Assembly (NCBI RefSeq): GCF_030269685.1
Contig: NZ_BSTT01000002.1
Span: 798,665-862,664 of the forward strand
Direction of reading: 5' to 3'
Length of the DNA: 64,000 nt
Origin: Actinomycetospora sp. NBRC 106378
GTDB lineage: Bacteria > Actinomycetota > Actinomycetes > Mycobacteriales > Pseudonocardiaceae
Shown in pieces: positions 52,167 through 60,925 of this stretch. Every line of letters starts with the position of its first letter. Positions within the stretch are counted from its first letter, which is position 1. Made by a program: the position numbers and the translations under genes. A model generated the notes under the pieces. That model was not told the origin of the DNA. It ran no database searches and saw nothing but the letters and a program-made list of their open reading frames with translations.

Positions 52167-52610
52167 GTGGTCGCGGCCGCGGGGGACTCCGACGGCAGCC
52201 GGAGTGATCTGGCCAGCAAGCTCGGGGTCGAGCCGGGGATGATCGTCCAGGAAGTGGGCTGGGGCTCCGACGTCGACGGCGACGTCCGGTCCGCGATCGA
52301 GGAACGCTCCGGCGAAGATCTCCTCGACGAGGACGCGCAGGAGGTCGTCGACGTGGTCCTCATGTGGTGGCGGGACGACGACGGTGACCTCGTCGACGCC
52401 CTCATGGACGCCCGTGGACCCCTCGACGACAACGGCGTGGTCTGGGTGCTGACGCCCAAGACCGGTCACGAGGGCCACGTGGAGCCCTCCGAGATCGCCG
52501 AGGCGGCCCCGACGGCGGGGCTCTCCCAGACCTCGAACGTCAACATCTCCGAGGGCTGGGTCGGGACGCGGCTGGTCGCGCCGAAGTCGGGAGGCAACCG
52601 ACGGCGCTGA
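52167..52610 (+). CDS. DUF3052 family protein
   Basis: 147 residues from a GTG after GGAGGGACGGGAGAC. It shows the family pattern [60 protein letters not shown] and [20 protein letters not shown]. Members lie beside aceE and ahpE in actinobacteria; function unknown. It is 58 nt upstream of ahpE and may be co-transcribed. Confidence 0.9.
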   Translation: MVAAAGDSDGSRSDLASKLGVEPGMIVQEVGWGSDVDGDVRSAIEERSGEDLLDEDAQEVVDVVLMWWRDDDGDLVDALMDARGPLDDNGVVWVLTPKTGHEGHVEPSEIAEAAPTAGLSQTSNVNISEGWVGTRLVAPKSGGNRRR

Positions 52611-52668
52611 GGTCGATAGGGTGGCGCCGGCACCAGCCGGAACACCCTCACGAGGAGACGCACGCGCC

Positions 52669-53139
52669 ATGACGGTCGAGGTCGGATCCCAGGCCCCCGA
52701 GTTCACGCTCCCCAACCAGGACCGTGAGGAGGTCTCGCTCGCGGACTTCCGTGGCAAGAAGGCCGTGCTCCTGGTCTTCTACCCGTTCGCGTTCTCCGGG
52801 ATCTGCACCGGGGAGTTCTGCGAGGCGCGCGACGACCTGTCGGCCTACGTCAACGACGACGTCCAGCTCATCGGCGTCTCCTGCGACCCGGTGCCGACGC
52901 TGAAGGCGTGGGCCGACCAGGAGCGCTACAGCTTCCCGCTGCTCTCGGACTTCTGGCCGCACGGCGCGACCGGCGCGAGCTACGGCGTGTTCTCCGCCGA
53001 CCTCGGCTTCTCCTTCCGCGGCACGTTCCTCATCGACCGTGACGGTGTCGTCCGCTTCGCCGAGCAGAACGGGCCCGGCGAGGCCCGCGACCAGCAGGGC
53101 TGGAAGGACGCGATCGAGCAGCTCAAGGCCTCCGCCTGA
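52669..53139 (+). CDS. ahpE: AhpE-type 1-Cys peroxiredoxin
   Basis: 156 residues. The peroxidatic Cys is Cys46 in FSGICTGEFC, with Cys51 close by, in the thioredoxin fold (FTLPNQDREEVSLADFRGKK, VLLVFYPFAF). It reduces hydroperoxides and peroxynitrite in the cytoplasm. The ATG follows GAGGAGACG. The terminator hairpin and tRNA-Val come after it, so gene order resembles mycobacterial ahpE loci. Confidence 0.93.
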   Translation: MTVEVGSQAPEFTLPNQDREEVSLADFRGKKAVLLVFYPFAFSGICTGEFCEARDDLSAYVNDDVQLIGVSCDPVPTLKAWADQERYSFPLLSDFWPHGATGASYGVFSADLGFSFRGTFLIDRDGVVRFAEQNGPGEARDQQGWKDAIEQLKASA

Positions 53140-53160
53140 GACGGTGTCCGTTCCCGACGG

Positions 53161-53189
53161 CGGGCCCCGGGTACCGTTCCCGGGGCCCG
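53161..53189 (+). terminator. Terminator of ahpE
   Basis: CGGGCCCCGGG and CCCGGGGCCCG form an 11-bp stem with a 7-nt loop, 22 nt after the stop codon. The left side overlaps one copy of the 14-mer motif (53151-53164). Confidence 0.85.
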
Positions 53190-53194
53190 TCGAG

Positions 53195-53266
53195 GGGCGC
53201 ATAGCTCAGCGGTAGAGCGCCGGCCTTACAAGCCGTCGGTCGCAGGTTCGAATCCTGCTGCGCCCA
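53195..53266 (+). tRNA. tRNA-Val (anticodon UAC)
   Basis: The acceptor stem GGGCGCA/TGCGCCC, D arm GCTC...GAGC, T arm GCAGG-TTCGAAT-CCTGC and the anticodon loop CTTACAA give anticodon TAC. The outermost anticodon-stem pair is a C-T mismatch (CCGGC against GCCGT). The encoded 3' end reads ACC, not a full CCA. Confidence 0.95.
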
Positions 53267-53290
53267 CCCCTGCCCGCGCACCCGGTCGTC

Positions 53291-53434
53291 CGCGAGGGTG
53301 ACGCCAGGCAGGTCCGGCGGTTCGTGAGGATGCCTGAGGTCCACCTCGCTGCGGGTCCGGACCCGCCGGGTCGGCGCGAGGGTGACGCCAGGCAGGTCCG
53401 AGGCTGCCCGGGCATGCCTGGCGTGCCCGTCGCG
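53291..53434. repeat. Two tandem copies of the CCAGGCAGG hairpin
   Basis: The same 26-nt arm (CGCGAGGGTGACGCCAGGCA, then GGTCCG) occurs at 53291-53316 and again at 53375-53400, spaced 84 nt. The second has a good right arm, ATGCCTGGCGTGCCCGTCGCG (53414-53434 region). The first right arm (from 53330) is weaker. They lie between tRNA-Val and the next gene. Confidence 0.8.
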
Positions 53435-53499
53435 GCCGTGTTCGCCGGACCGCAACCGACGGGTGGAACTCCGCCGGGCCGGTCCGGCACGGTGGGGCG

Positions 53500-54258
53500 A
53501 TGTACCGCGTCGTCCTCCTGCGCCACGGCGAGACCCACGGCTACCTCGGCGATCTCGGGCTGACCGAGCTGGGGGAGTCCCAGGCCCGCGACCGGGGGCG
53601 GCAGCTCGCGAAGGAACTCGCCGCCACCGCTCCGCCGGGGACCCGGGTCCGGTTCCCGCACGCCCCGACCGCCCGCGGCACGGCGACGGCGGTGACCCTG
53701 CGTGCGACCGTGGTCGAGGCGCTCGGCGACGACCACGGCCTGGTGCTCGGCGGGCTCGAGCCGGACACGCACTTCGACAGCCTGCAGTTCTTCCACGACG
53801 GGGCGGCGCGGGAGTCCTCCGGGGTCGCGAAGGACCGCCGCGCCCTCGACCCGGGCAGCGGCGCCGACCCGGACTGGGCGCTCGAGTTCGACCGCTTCGA
53901 CACGAACTACGGCGAGCTGTCGAAGGCCGGCGGGCCGATCGATCGTTGGTTGACCTCCACCACGCTGCGCTTCGAGCCGCCCCAGATCGCGGTCTACCGG
54001 CTCTGGGCCGGGATCATCGCGCTCGCGGCCCGGAACGAGATCGCGCTGGTCAGCACCCACTCCGGACCGATGCGGGCGTTCGTCGCCGCGGCGATCGGTG
54101 GAGACCCGGGTGAGCCGGAGAACCTCGAGCCGGTCGAGATCACGCTCGACGGCCGGCTCGCCGAGGTCGTGTTCCGCGATCACCGGGTGGTGGTCGAGAT
54201 CCCCGACCGCCTCCCACCGTGGATCGCCCCCGGCTACGTCGCGGGCGACCGCACGTAG
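53500..54258 (+). CDS. Histidine phosphatase-superfamily protein
   Basis: 252 residues. The phospho-His motif VVLLRHGETHG is at 4-14, with Arg8 and His9. The second His lies in LVSTHSGPMRAF. These are the two catalytic regions of the phosphoglycerate-mutase/acid-phosphatase fold. The insert ESSGVAKDRRALDPG is unusual. The substrate is unknown. The convergent ABC protein overlaps its 3' end by 25 nt. Confidence 0.8.
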   Translation: MYRVVLLRHGETHGYLGDLGLTELGESQARDRGRQLAKELAATAPPGTRVRFPHAPTARGTATAVTLRATVVEALGDDHGLVLGGLEPDTHFDSLQFFHDGAARESSGVAKDRRALDPGSGADPDWALEFDRFDTNYGELSKAGGPIDRWLTSTTLRFEPPQIAVYRLWAGIIALAARNEIALVSTHSGPMRAFVAAAIGGDPGEPENLEPVEITLDGRLAEVVFRDHRVVVEIPDRLPPWIAPGYVAGDRT

Positions 54259-56606
54259 TCGGCCAGGTGCTCGCCGGTCAGCGTCGACCGGCTCGCGACG
54301 AGCTCGGCGGGCGTTCCGGTGAACACGACCTGCCCGCCGTCGTGGCCGGCCCCCGGGCCGAGGTCGATGATCCAGTCGGCGTGGGCCATCACGGCCTGGT
54401 GGTGCTCGATGACGATCACCGACGTGCCGGCGTCGACGAGCCGGTCGAGCAACCCGAGGAGGGCCTCGACGTCGGCGAGGTGCAGGCCGGTGGTCGGCTC
54501 GTCGAGGACGAAGATCCCGCCCTTCGACCCGAGGTGGTCGGCGAGCTTGAGACGCTGCCGCTCCCCGCCGGAGAGCGTGTTCAGGGGCTGGCCGAGCCGC
54601 AGGTAGCCGAGCCCGACGTCGACCAGGCGCGCCAGCACCCGGTGGGCCGCCGGGAGCTTGGCCTCCCCGTCGGCGAAGAAGGCCTCGGCCTCCGCCACCG
54701 ACATGCCCAGCACCTCGCTGATGTCCTGTCCGCCGAAGCGGTACTCCAGGACGTCCGCGGAGAACCGCTTCCCCTCGCACACCTCGCAGGGCACCGACAC
54801 CGACGCCACGACCCCGAGGTCGGTGTCGATCACCCCGGCGCCGTTGCAGTTCGGGCAGGCGCCCTCGGAGTTCGCGCTGAACAGGGCGGGCTTGACGCCG
54901 TTGGCCTTGGCGAACGCCTTGCGGATCGGCTCCAGCAGCCCCGTGTAGGTGGCCGGATTGCTGCGCCGCGACCCGCGGATGGGGGTCTGGTCGACCACCT
55001 CCACGCCGTCCAGCCCGGCGACCGACCCGGTGATCAGCGAGCTCTTGCCCGACCCCGCGACGCCGGTGAGCGCCACCAGCACCCCGAGCGGGACGTCGAC
55101 GTCGACGTCGCGCAGGTTGTGCGTGCTCGCGCCCCGGATCCCGAGCTGCCCCGTCGGCGTCCGCACCGCGTCCTTGAGCGCGGCGCGGTCGTCGAGGTGG
55201 CGGCCGGTGACGGTGCCGCTCGCGCGGAGCTCGTCGACGGTGCCCTCGAACCGGATGGTGCCGCCCTCGGTGCCCGCGCCCGGCCCGAGGTCGACGACGT
55301 GGTCGGCGATCGCGATCGTCTCGGGCTTGTGCTCGACGACGAGCACGGTGTTGCCCTTGTCGCGCAGCGCGAGCAGCAGCTCGTTCATCCGGGCGATGTC
55401 GTGCGGGTGCAGCCCGATCGTCGGCTCGTCGAAGACGTAGGTCACGTCGGTGAGCGCCGACCCGAGGTGGCGGATCATCTTCGTCCGCTGCGCCTCGCCG
55501 CCGGACAGCGTGCCCGACGGGCGCTCGAGGCTCAGGTAGCCCAGCCCGATGCGGACGAACGAGTCGAGGGTGTGCGACAGCGACTCCACCAGCGGCTTCA
55601 CCGACGGCACGTCGATCGTGCGGACCCACGCGGCCAGGTCGCTGATCTGCATCGCACTCGCCTCGGCGATGTTCACCCCGCGGATGCGGGCCGACCGGGC
55701 CGCCGCGGTGAGCCGGGTGCCGTCGCAGTCGGGGCAGGTGGTGAACACGACGGCCCGGTCGACGAAGGCGCGGATGTGCGGCTGCATCGCCTCCCGGTCC
55801 TTGGACAGCATCGAGCGCTGGATCTTCGGGATGAGCCCCTCGTAGGTGAGATTGATGCCGTCGACCTGGATCCTCGTGGCCTCCTTGTGGAGCAGGTCGT
55901 CCAGCTCGCGCTTCGTGTACCGCGCGATCGGCTTCGCCGGGTCGAGGAAGCCGCTGCCCTTGAAGATGCGCCCGAACCACCCGTCCATCGACCAGCCCGG
56001 GATGGTGATCGCCCCCTCGTCGAGCGACTTCGAGGCGTCGTAGAGCGCGGTGAGGTCGAAGTCGGACACCGCTCCCCGGCCCTCGCACCGCGGGCACATG
56101 CCGCCGGTGATCGAGAACTCGCGGCGCTCCCGGACCTCCCGGCCGTTCTTCGTGGTGCTCACCGCGCCGGCGCCGCTGACCGACGCCACGTTGAACGAGA
56201 ACGCCTGCGCGGACCCGACGTAGGGCTCGCCGAGGCGGCTGAACAGGATGCGCAGCATCGCCCCGGCGTCGGTCGCGGTGCCGACGGTGGAGCGCGGGTC
56301 GGCGCCGAGGCGCTGCTGGTCGACGATGATCGCGGTGGTCAGCCCGTCGAGGACGTCCACGTCCGGCCGCGCGAGCGTCGGCATGAAGCCCTGCACGAAC
56401 GACGGGTACGTCTCGTTGATCAGCCGCTGGGACTCCGCCGCGATCGTGGCGAACACCAGGGAGCTCTTGCCCGAGCCCGACACGCCCGTGAACACGGTCA
56501 GCCGGCGCTTCGGCAGGTCGACGTCGACGTCGCGCAGGTTGTTCTCCCGCGCCCCGAGGACACGGATCCGCTCGTGCGTGTCCGCCGCGTGCGTGCCGAT
56601 GCTCAT
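54234..56606 (-). CDS. UvrA-like ABC ATPase (UvrA2/DrrC-like)
   Basis: 790 residues from the ATG at 56606 after GAGGGAGAAGCG. Two ABC domains: FTGVSGSGKSSLVF (Walker A) with TLSGGEAQRTKMIRHLG, and LTGVAGSGKSSLITG with TLSGGERQRLKLADHLG. UvrA-type zinc modules CPRCEGRG and CPNCNGAG are kept. At 790 residues it is shorter than UvrA (about 950) and lacks the UvrB-binding part. It matches the UvrA2/DrrC branch linked to drug resistance and DNA-damage tolerance rather than core nucleotide excision repair. Confidence 0.9.
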   Translation of the reverse strand: MSIGTHAADTHERIRVLGARENNLRDVDVDLPKRRLTVFTGVSGSGKSSLVFATIAAESQRLINETYPSFVQGFMPTLARPDVDVLDGLTTAIIVDQQRLGADPRSTVGTATDAGAMLRILFSRLGEPYVGSAQAFSFNVASVSGAGAVSTTKNGREVRERREFSITGGMCPRCEGRGAVSDFDLTALYDASKSLDEGAITIPGWSMDGWFGRIFKGSGFLDPAKPIARYTKRELDDLLHKEATRIQVDGINLTYEGLIPKIQRSMLSKDREAMQPHIRAFVDRAVVFTTCPDCDGTRLTAAARSARIRGVNIAEASAMQISDLAAWVRTIDVPSVKPLVESLSHTLDSFVRIGLGYLSLERPSGTLSGGEAQRTKMIRHLGSALTDVTYVFDEPTIGLHPHDIARMNELLLALRDKGNTVLVVEHKPETIAIADHVVDLGPGAGTEGGTIRFEGTVDELRASGTVTGRHLDDRAALKDAVRTPTGQLGIRGASTHNLRDVDVDVPLGVLVALTGVAGSGKSSLITGSVAGLDGVEVVDQTPIRGSRRSNPATYTGLLEPIRKAFAKANGVKPALFSANSEGACPNCNGAGVIDTDLGVVASVSVPCEVCEGKRFSADVLEYRFGGQDISEVLGMSVAEAEAFFADGEAKLPAAHRVLARLVDVGLGYLRLGQPLNTLSGGERQRLKLADHLGSKGGIFVLDEPTTGLHLADVEALLGLLDRLVDAGTSVIVIEHHQAVMAHADWIIDLGPGAGHDGGQVVFTGTPAELVASRSTLTGEHLADYVRSPAT

Positions 56607-56753
56607 CCGCTTCTCCCTCGCTCTGCCCGGTCCACCCGCTCGACCCGACCGGCCCCCGGAACGTGACGCGACACTAGCGAGACCCCCCGACATCCAGGGT
56701 CGAGCTCCGCTGCGCTCCGTCTCCCGCCGACAGCCACGCCTACGATGGGACGG

Positions 56754-57938
56754 ATGCGGCGATCCGGGACGGCGGCCTTCGTCGCGGCGTCGGTCTCGCT
56801 GGTCGCCGTCTGTGCCGCCGCCGGGGTGCCGGCCCCGCTGTACGTCGTCTACGCGCGGACCTACGACATCCCGACCGTCGCGCTCACCGGCGCCTTCGCC
56901 GTCTACATCCTGCCGCTGCTGGTCGCGCTGCTCTGCTGCGGCAGCCTCTCCGACCACCTAGGACGACGACGGGTCGCGCTGCCCGCGGTGCTCGCCGGCG
57001 TCGCCGCCTGCCTCGTCCTCGCGACGGTCGACTCGGCCGCGCCCCTGATCCTCGGGCGCGCGCTCCAGGGCCTCTCGATCGGCCTCACGCTGAGCTCCCT
57101 CGGCGCGTTCGTGGTCGACCTCGCGCCCGCCTCCCGCCCGGGGGCGGCCGGGGCGGTCACCAGCGGCGCCCCACCCGGCGGCATCGCGATCGGCTCCCTC
57201 ACCTCCGGCGCGGCGGTCCAGCTCTGGCCCCACACGGCGCCCGTCGCGTCGTTCCTGGTCATGGCCGGGGTCCTGACGGCGGCGGGCGTCACCGTCGCGC
57301 TCCTCCCCGAGACGTCAGGTGGCCGGCCCGGCGCCCTCGCCTCGCTGCGCCCCGTCGTGCAGATCCCGCCGGGCGCGCGTCCGGTGTTCCCCGCGGTCTG
57401 CGTGCTCGTCGCCGCGACCTACGTCCTCGGCGGCTTCACCCAGGCCCTGGCGCCGTCGTTGGCGGTGTCGGTGCTCGGCCGCCAGGACCTCTTCAGTGGG
57501 GCCCTCGCCGTCGGGGTCTTCCACCTCGTCGGCCCCGCCGCCGGCCTCGCGTCGAGCCGCCTGCGCGCGGCCCACGCCCTCACCGGCGGCGCGGCGGTGC
57601 TGGCGCTCGGCGTCGGGGGCTACGTCGTCGGCATCCTCGTCGCGAGCTTCGCGGTCTACCTCGCCGCGGCCGTCGTCGCCGGGATCGGGTTCGGCACCGC
57701 CTTCGCGGGCGCCATGCGGGTGCTGCTCGACCGGAGCCCGGCCGGGTCCCACGCGGGCACCCTCTCGGCGGTCTACCTGTACTGCTACCTCGCGGCCGCC
57801 GCGTCGAGCCTGCTCGCCGGGCTGGCGGTCGACGTCTGGGGGCTGGCCACGGTCGCGCTGGTGCTCTGCGGCGTGGTCGTGCTCATGGTCGCCCTGGGGG
57901 CCGCCGGCTCGGCGCGGCGGATGCGCTCCGCGAGCTGA
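56754..57938 (+). CDS. MFS transporter
   Basis: 394 residues from the ATG at 56754; the ATG at 56745 is inside a TACGAT -10-like hexamer, so 56754 fits a leaderless message. Twelve membrane segments, with the MFS motif GSLSDHLGRRRVALPAVLAG in the first half. The substrate is unknown. It is divergent from the UvrA-like resistance gene, which may share its promoter region, so a drug efflux pair is plausible but unproven. Confidence 0.88.
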   Translation: MRRSGTAAFVAASVSLVAVCAAAGVPAPLYVVYARTYDIPTVALTGAFAVYILPLLVALLCCGSLSDHLGRRRVALPAVLAGVAACLVLATVDSAAPLILGRALQGLSIGLTLSSLGAFVVDLAPASRPGAAGAVTSGAPPGGIAIGSLTSGAAVQLWPHTAPVASFLVMAGVLTAAGVTVALLPETSGGRPGALASLRPVVQIPPGARPVFPAVCVLVAATYVLGGFTQALAPSLAVSVLGRQDLFSGALAVGVFHLVGPAAGLASSRLRAAHALTGGAAVLALGVGGYVVGILVASFAVYLAAAVVAGIGFGTAFAGAMRVLLDRSPAGSHAGTLSAVYLYCYLAAAASSLLAGLAVDVWGLATVALVLCGVVVLMVALGAAGSARRMRSAS

Positions 57939-57988
57939 CCCGATCGAGGGCCGCCCGCGGGCGCCCCCGACCTGTCACCCTGGGCCGG

Positions 57989-58756
57989 ATGACCGGACAG
58001 CTCGCCGACCACTACCGCCGGCTCGCCGCGACCTACGACGAGCACTGGACCTACGACCCGGAGTACGTCCGGGGATTCGCCCGGGCGATGGCCGGGGCCC
58101 TGCGGCTGCACCCGGGCGACGGAGTCGTCGACGTCGGCTGCGGCACCGGCCTGTACACCCGCCAGCTCGCCGACGATCTCCAGCCCCTGCGCCCGATCGC
58201 GGCCGTCGACCCGACGGCCGCCATGCTCGACCGCGTCCCGGTGTCACGGCTGCTGCGACCGGTCCTCGCGAGCGCCGAGGACCTCGCGTCGGGGCGGGTG
58301 TCCCTGCCGGTCCCCGGGTCGGTCGACGCGGTGCTGGTCAAGGAGGCGATCCACCACGTGCCCGACCGCGCCGGCACCCTGCGCGGCCTCGCCGGACTGC
58401 TCTCCGACCACGGCCGGATGCTGGTGGTGATGCTGCCCCGCACCATCGCCCACCCGCTGTTCGCCGCCGCGCACGACCGCTTCGAGGCCCTCCAGCCCGA
58501 TCCGACGGAGATCGCCGACGCCCTCACGACGGCGGGCCTGCGCGCCTCGGTCAGCCGGCGCACGTTCCACGTCGCGATCGACCGCGAGCGCTACGTGCGC
58601 ATGCTGGAGTCGCGGTACATGTCGGTGCTCGGCGAGTTCTCCGAGGCGGAACTGGCCGAGGGCATCGCCCAGTTCCGCCACGCCTACCGCGAGGAGCCGG
58701 TCCTGCGCTTCGAGGACCACTTCGCCTTCGTGACGGGGTGGGTCAGGCCGGCCTGA
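57989..58756 (+). CDS. Class I SAM-dependent methyltransferase
   Basis: 255 residues. Motif I is VVDVGCGTGLYTRQLA; motif II/III is AAVDPTAAMLDRV and EAIHHVP; the rest is a UbiE-like fold. The opening HYRRLAATYDEHWTYDPEYV is of the ubiE/menaquinone-methyltransferase kind, but the substrate is unknown. A CACCCT hexamer is eight nt before the ATG, so it is a candidate leaderless gene. It is 50 nt after the MFS gene. Confidence 0.88.
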   Translation: MTGQLADHYRRLAATYDEHWTYDPEYVRGFARAMAGALRLHPGDGVVDVGCGTGLYTRQLADDLQPLRPIAAVDPTAAMLDRVPVSRLLRPVLASAEDLASGRVSLPVPGSVDAVLVKEAIHHVPDRAGTLRGLAGLLSDHGRMLVVMLPRTIAHPLFAAAHDRFEALQPDPTEIADALTTAGLRASVSRRTFHVAIDRERYVRMLESRYMSVLGEFSEAELAEGIAQFRHAYREEPVLRFEDHFAFVTGWVRPA

Positions 58757-58763
58757 CCCGTCG

Positions 58764-59993
58764 TCAGGAACCCAGCACCGCGAGGTCCCCGGTGCGGGCC
58801 ACCTCCCCGAAGAGCTCCGCGCTGCGCCGCGGCACCCGGCGGAGCCCGTCGACGCGGTCGATCCCGACGAGCCCGAACGTCGGCCGGTAGCCCACGGCCC
58901 ACTCGAAGTTGTCGAACGACGACCAGTACAGGTAGCCGCGCACGTCCACCCCGTCGGCGAGCGCGGACGCGACCTCCGCGAGGTGGGAGGCGAGGTAGCG
59001 GACCCGCTGGTCGTCGTCCGCCGTCGCGATCCCGTTCTCGGTCACGACGACGGGCAGCCCGGCCTCCGCGATCCGGCGCAGCACCGCACCGAAGCCGGCC
59101 GGGTACACCTCCCAGCCCATCAGCGTCGTCTCCGCGCCCTCCGGCGGGGGAGCGGTGAGGTCGGCGGCGGTCGCGTCGATCAGGGCCCGCGAGTAGTACT
59201 GCAGCCCGACGAAGTCGCCGACGTCGCCGCCCGCCCGCAGGTCGTCGAGGTGGGTGTCGACCATGACCAGCCGCGCCGCTGCGGCGGCCCCCTCGTCCGC
59301 CTCGTCGCCCGGGCGCAGCGGTTCGAGGTGCGGCAGGTGCAGGCACGTCCCGAGCTGCGCCGACCCCGGCCCGGCCCGCAGCACCTCGACGGCCGTGCGG
59401 TGCGCCTGCGCGAGGACGCCGTTCACCGTGACGGCCTCGGTGAGATCGTGGTGCCCGGGCGGGAACTGGCCGGACAGGTAGCACTCGCGGGCGACGATCT
59501 GCGGCTCGTTGATCGTGCAGACCCAGGGCATCCGGTCGCCGAGGGCGGCGGACACGACCCCGACGTAGCGGCCGAACACGTCGAGCGCGTCGGGCGCGAG
59601 CCAGCCGCCGCGGGCGGCGAACCAGCGCGGCAGCGTGAAGTGGTGCAGCGTCACGAACGCCGTCAGGCCGTGTCGCGCGAGCGAGTCGAGCACGCGCGCG
59701 TAGTGGTCCAGGGCCGCCGTCGAGAACTCGCCCTCGGCCGGCTCGATGCGCGACCACTCGAGGGAGAAGCGGTGCGCGTTCTGGCCGAGCGAGGCCAGCA
59801 GCGCGAAGTCGTCGTCGTAGCGGTGGTAGTGGTCGATCGCGTCTCCGGAGGGCTCGACGCAGGGTGAGGCCGGATCGTGCTCCCAGTCCCACCAGTCGTT
59901 GTTGACGTTGTTGCCCTCGACCTGGTGGCTGGCGGTGGCGCTGCCCCAGTGGAACCCCGGCGGGAAGATCGGCACGGTCGCCCACCCTGGCAT
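58764..59993 (-). CDS. Glycoside hydrolase family 1 beta-glucosidase
   Basis: 409 residues from the ATG at 59993. A longer frame to 60026 would overlap the divergent gene; a GTG at 59975 is also possible and gives the usual MPIFPPGFHWG start. GH1 signatures: GSATASHQVEGNNVNNDWW, the acid/base Glu in CTINEPQIV, and the nucleophile Glu in VVTENGIA. It should release terminal beta-linked glucose or a related sugar in the cytoplasm (no signal peptide). No sugar transporter is beside it. Confidence 0.93.
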   Translation of the reverse strand: MPGWATVPIFPPGFHWGSATASHQVEGNNVNNDWWDWEHDPASPCVEPSGDAIDHYHRYDDDFALLASLGQNAHRFSLEWSRIEPAEGEFSTAALDHYARVLDSLARHGLTAFVTLHHFTLPRWFAARGGWLAPDALDVFGRYVGVVSAALGDRMPWVCTINEPQIVARECYLSGQFPPGHHDLTEAVTVNGVLAQAHRTAVEVLRAGPGSAQLGTCLHLPHLEPLRPGDEADEGAAAAARLVMVDTHLDDLRAGGDVGDFVGLQYYSRALIDATAADLTAPPPEGAETTLMGWEVYPAGFGAVLRRIAEAGLPVVVTENGIATADDDQRVRYLASHLAEVASALADGVDVRGYLYWSSFDNFEWAVGYRPTFGLVGIDRVDGLRRVPRRSAELFGEVARTGDLAVLGS

Positions 59994-60024
59994 GGTCGGT
60001 GTCGGCGCGGGGCATCCGAGGTCC

Positions 60025-60867
60025 ATGGCCGACTACCGGCACTCCTACGTCGACGTGGGCGAGGTGGTCCTGCACGTCGCCTCGACCGGACCCGACACCG
60101 GCCCGCCGGTCCTGCTGGTCCACGGGTTCCCGCAGACCTGGTACTCGTGGACGCAGGTCGCGCCGCTGCTCGTCGAGGCGGGGTACCGGTGCGTGATCCC
60201 GGACCTGCGCGGCCTCGGCGACTCCACCCGCCCGCTGCACGGCTACGACAAGCAGACCCTCGGCGAGGACCTGGTCCGGCTCCTCGACGCCCTCGGGATC
60301 GACCGGTGCGCCGTCGTCGGACACGACTGGGGCGGGGTCGTGGCGTTCTCGATCGCGGCGCGGCACCCGGAGCGGGTGAGCAGGCTCGGCGTCGTCGACG
60401 TCGCGATCCCCGGCGACGGGCAGCCGAACATCTCCCAGGGCGGGCGTCGCTGGCACCACGCCTTCCTGGGCACGCTCGACCTCCCCGAGGCCCTCATCAG
60501 CGGGCGCGAGGAGGTGTTCCTGCGGTGGTTCTACGAGCACTACGGGCACCACCAGAAGGTCCTTCCCGACGATGCCGTGGCCGAGTACCTGCGCTGCTAC
60601 ACCGCCGCGGGCGCGCTGCGCGCGGGCTTCGAGCTGTACCGGACCGTCCCGGCCGACATCGCGGCGAACGAGACGCTGGAGAAGATCGACGTCCCCGTGC
60701 TCGCCGTCGGGGGCGCGACCTCCTTCGGACGTGGGGCCGAGGTCGAGGAGTCGCTGCGCCGCATGGCACACGACGTCACCGGCCACGTCCTCGCCGACTG
60801 CGGGCACTGGGTGCCGGAGGAGAAGCCGCGTGAGCTCGCGGAGCTGATCGTCCGACACCTCTCGTGA
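60025..60867 (+). CDS. Alpha/beta hydrolase, epoxide hydrolase-like
   Basis: 280 residues from an ATG after GAGG. The oxyanion region is LLVHGFPQTWYSW; the nucleophile Asp101 is in VVGHDWGGVVAF (Asp where lipases have Ser); the late His is in LADCGHWVPEE. An Asp nucleophile in GHDWGG is characteristic of epoxide hydrolases and haloalkane dehalogenases. RWFYEHYGHHQKV lies in the cap region. The substrate is unknown. It is divergent from the GH1 gene. Confidence 0.87.
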   Translation: MADYRHSYVDVGEVVLHVASTGPDTGPPVLLVHGFPQTWYSWTQVAPLLVEAGYRCVIPDLRGLGDSTRPLHGYDKQTLGEDLVRLLDALGIDRCAVVGHDWGGVVAFSIAARHPERVSRLGVVDVAIPGDGQPNISQGGRRWHHAFLGTLDLPEALISGREEVFLRWFYEHYGHHQKVLPDDAVAEYLRCYTAAGALRAGFELYRTVPADIAANETLEKIDVPVLAVGGATSFGRGAEVEESLRRMAHDVTGHVLADCGHWVPEEKPRELAELIVRHLS

Positions 60868-60925
60868 CGCAGCCGGCGACGGCCGTGGCTCGCCGACCCA
60901 CCGGGAGCGGGCTAACGTCGTCGCC

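Noticed and set aside
53195..53266. tRNA-Val as an integration site
   Set aside because: No integrase and no direct repeat of the tRNA 3' end were found in the window.
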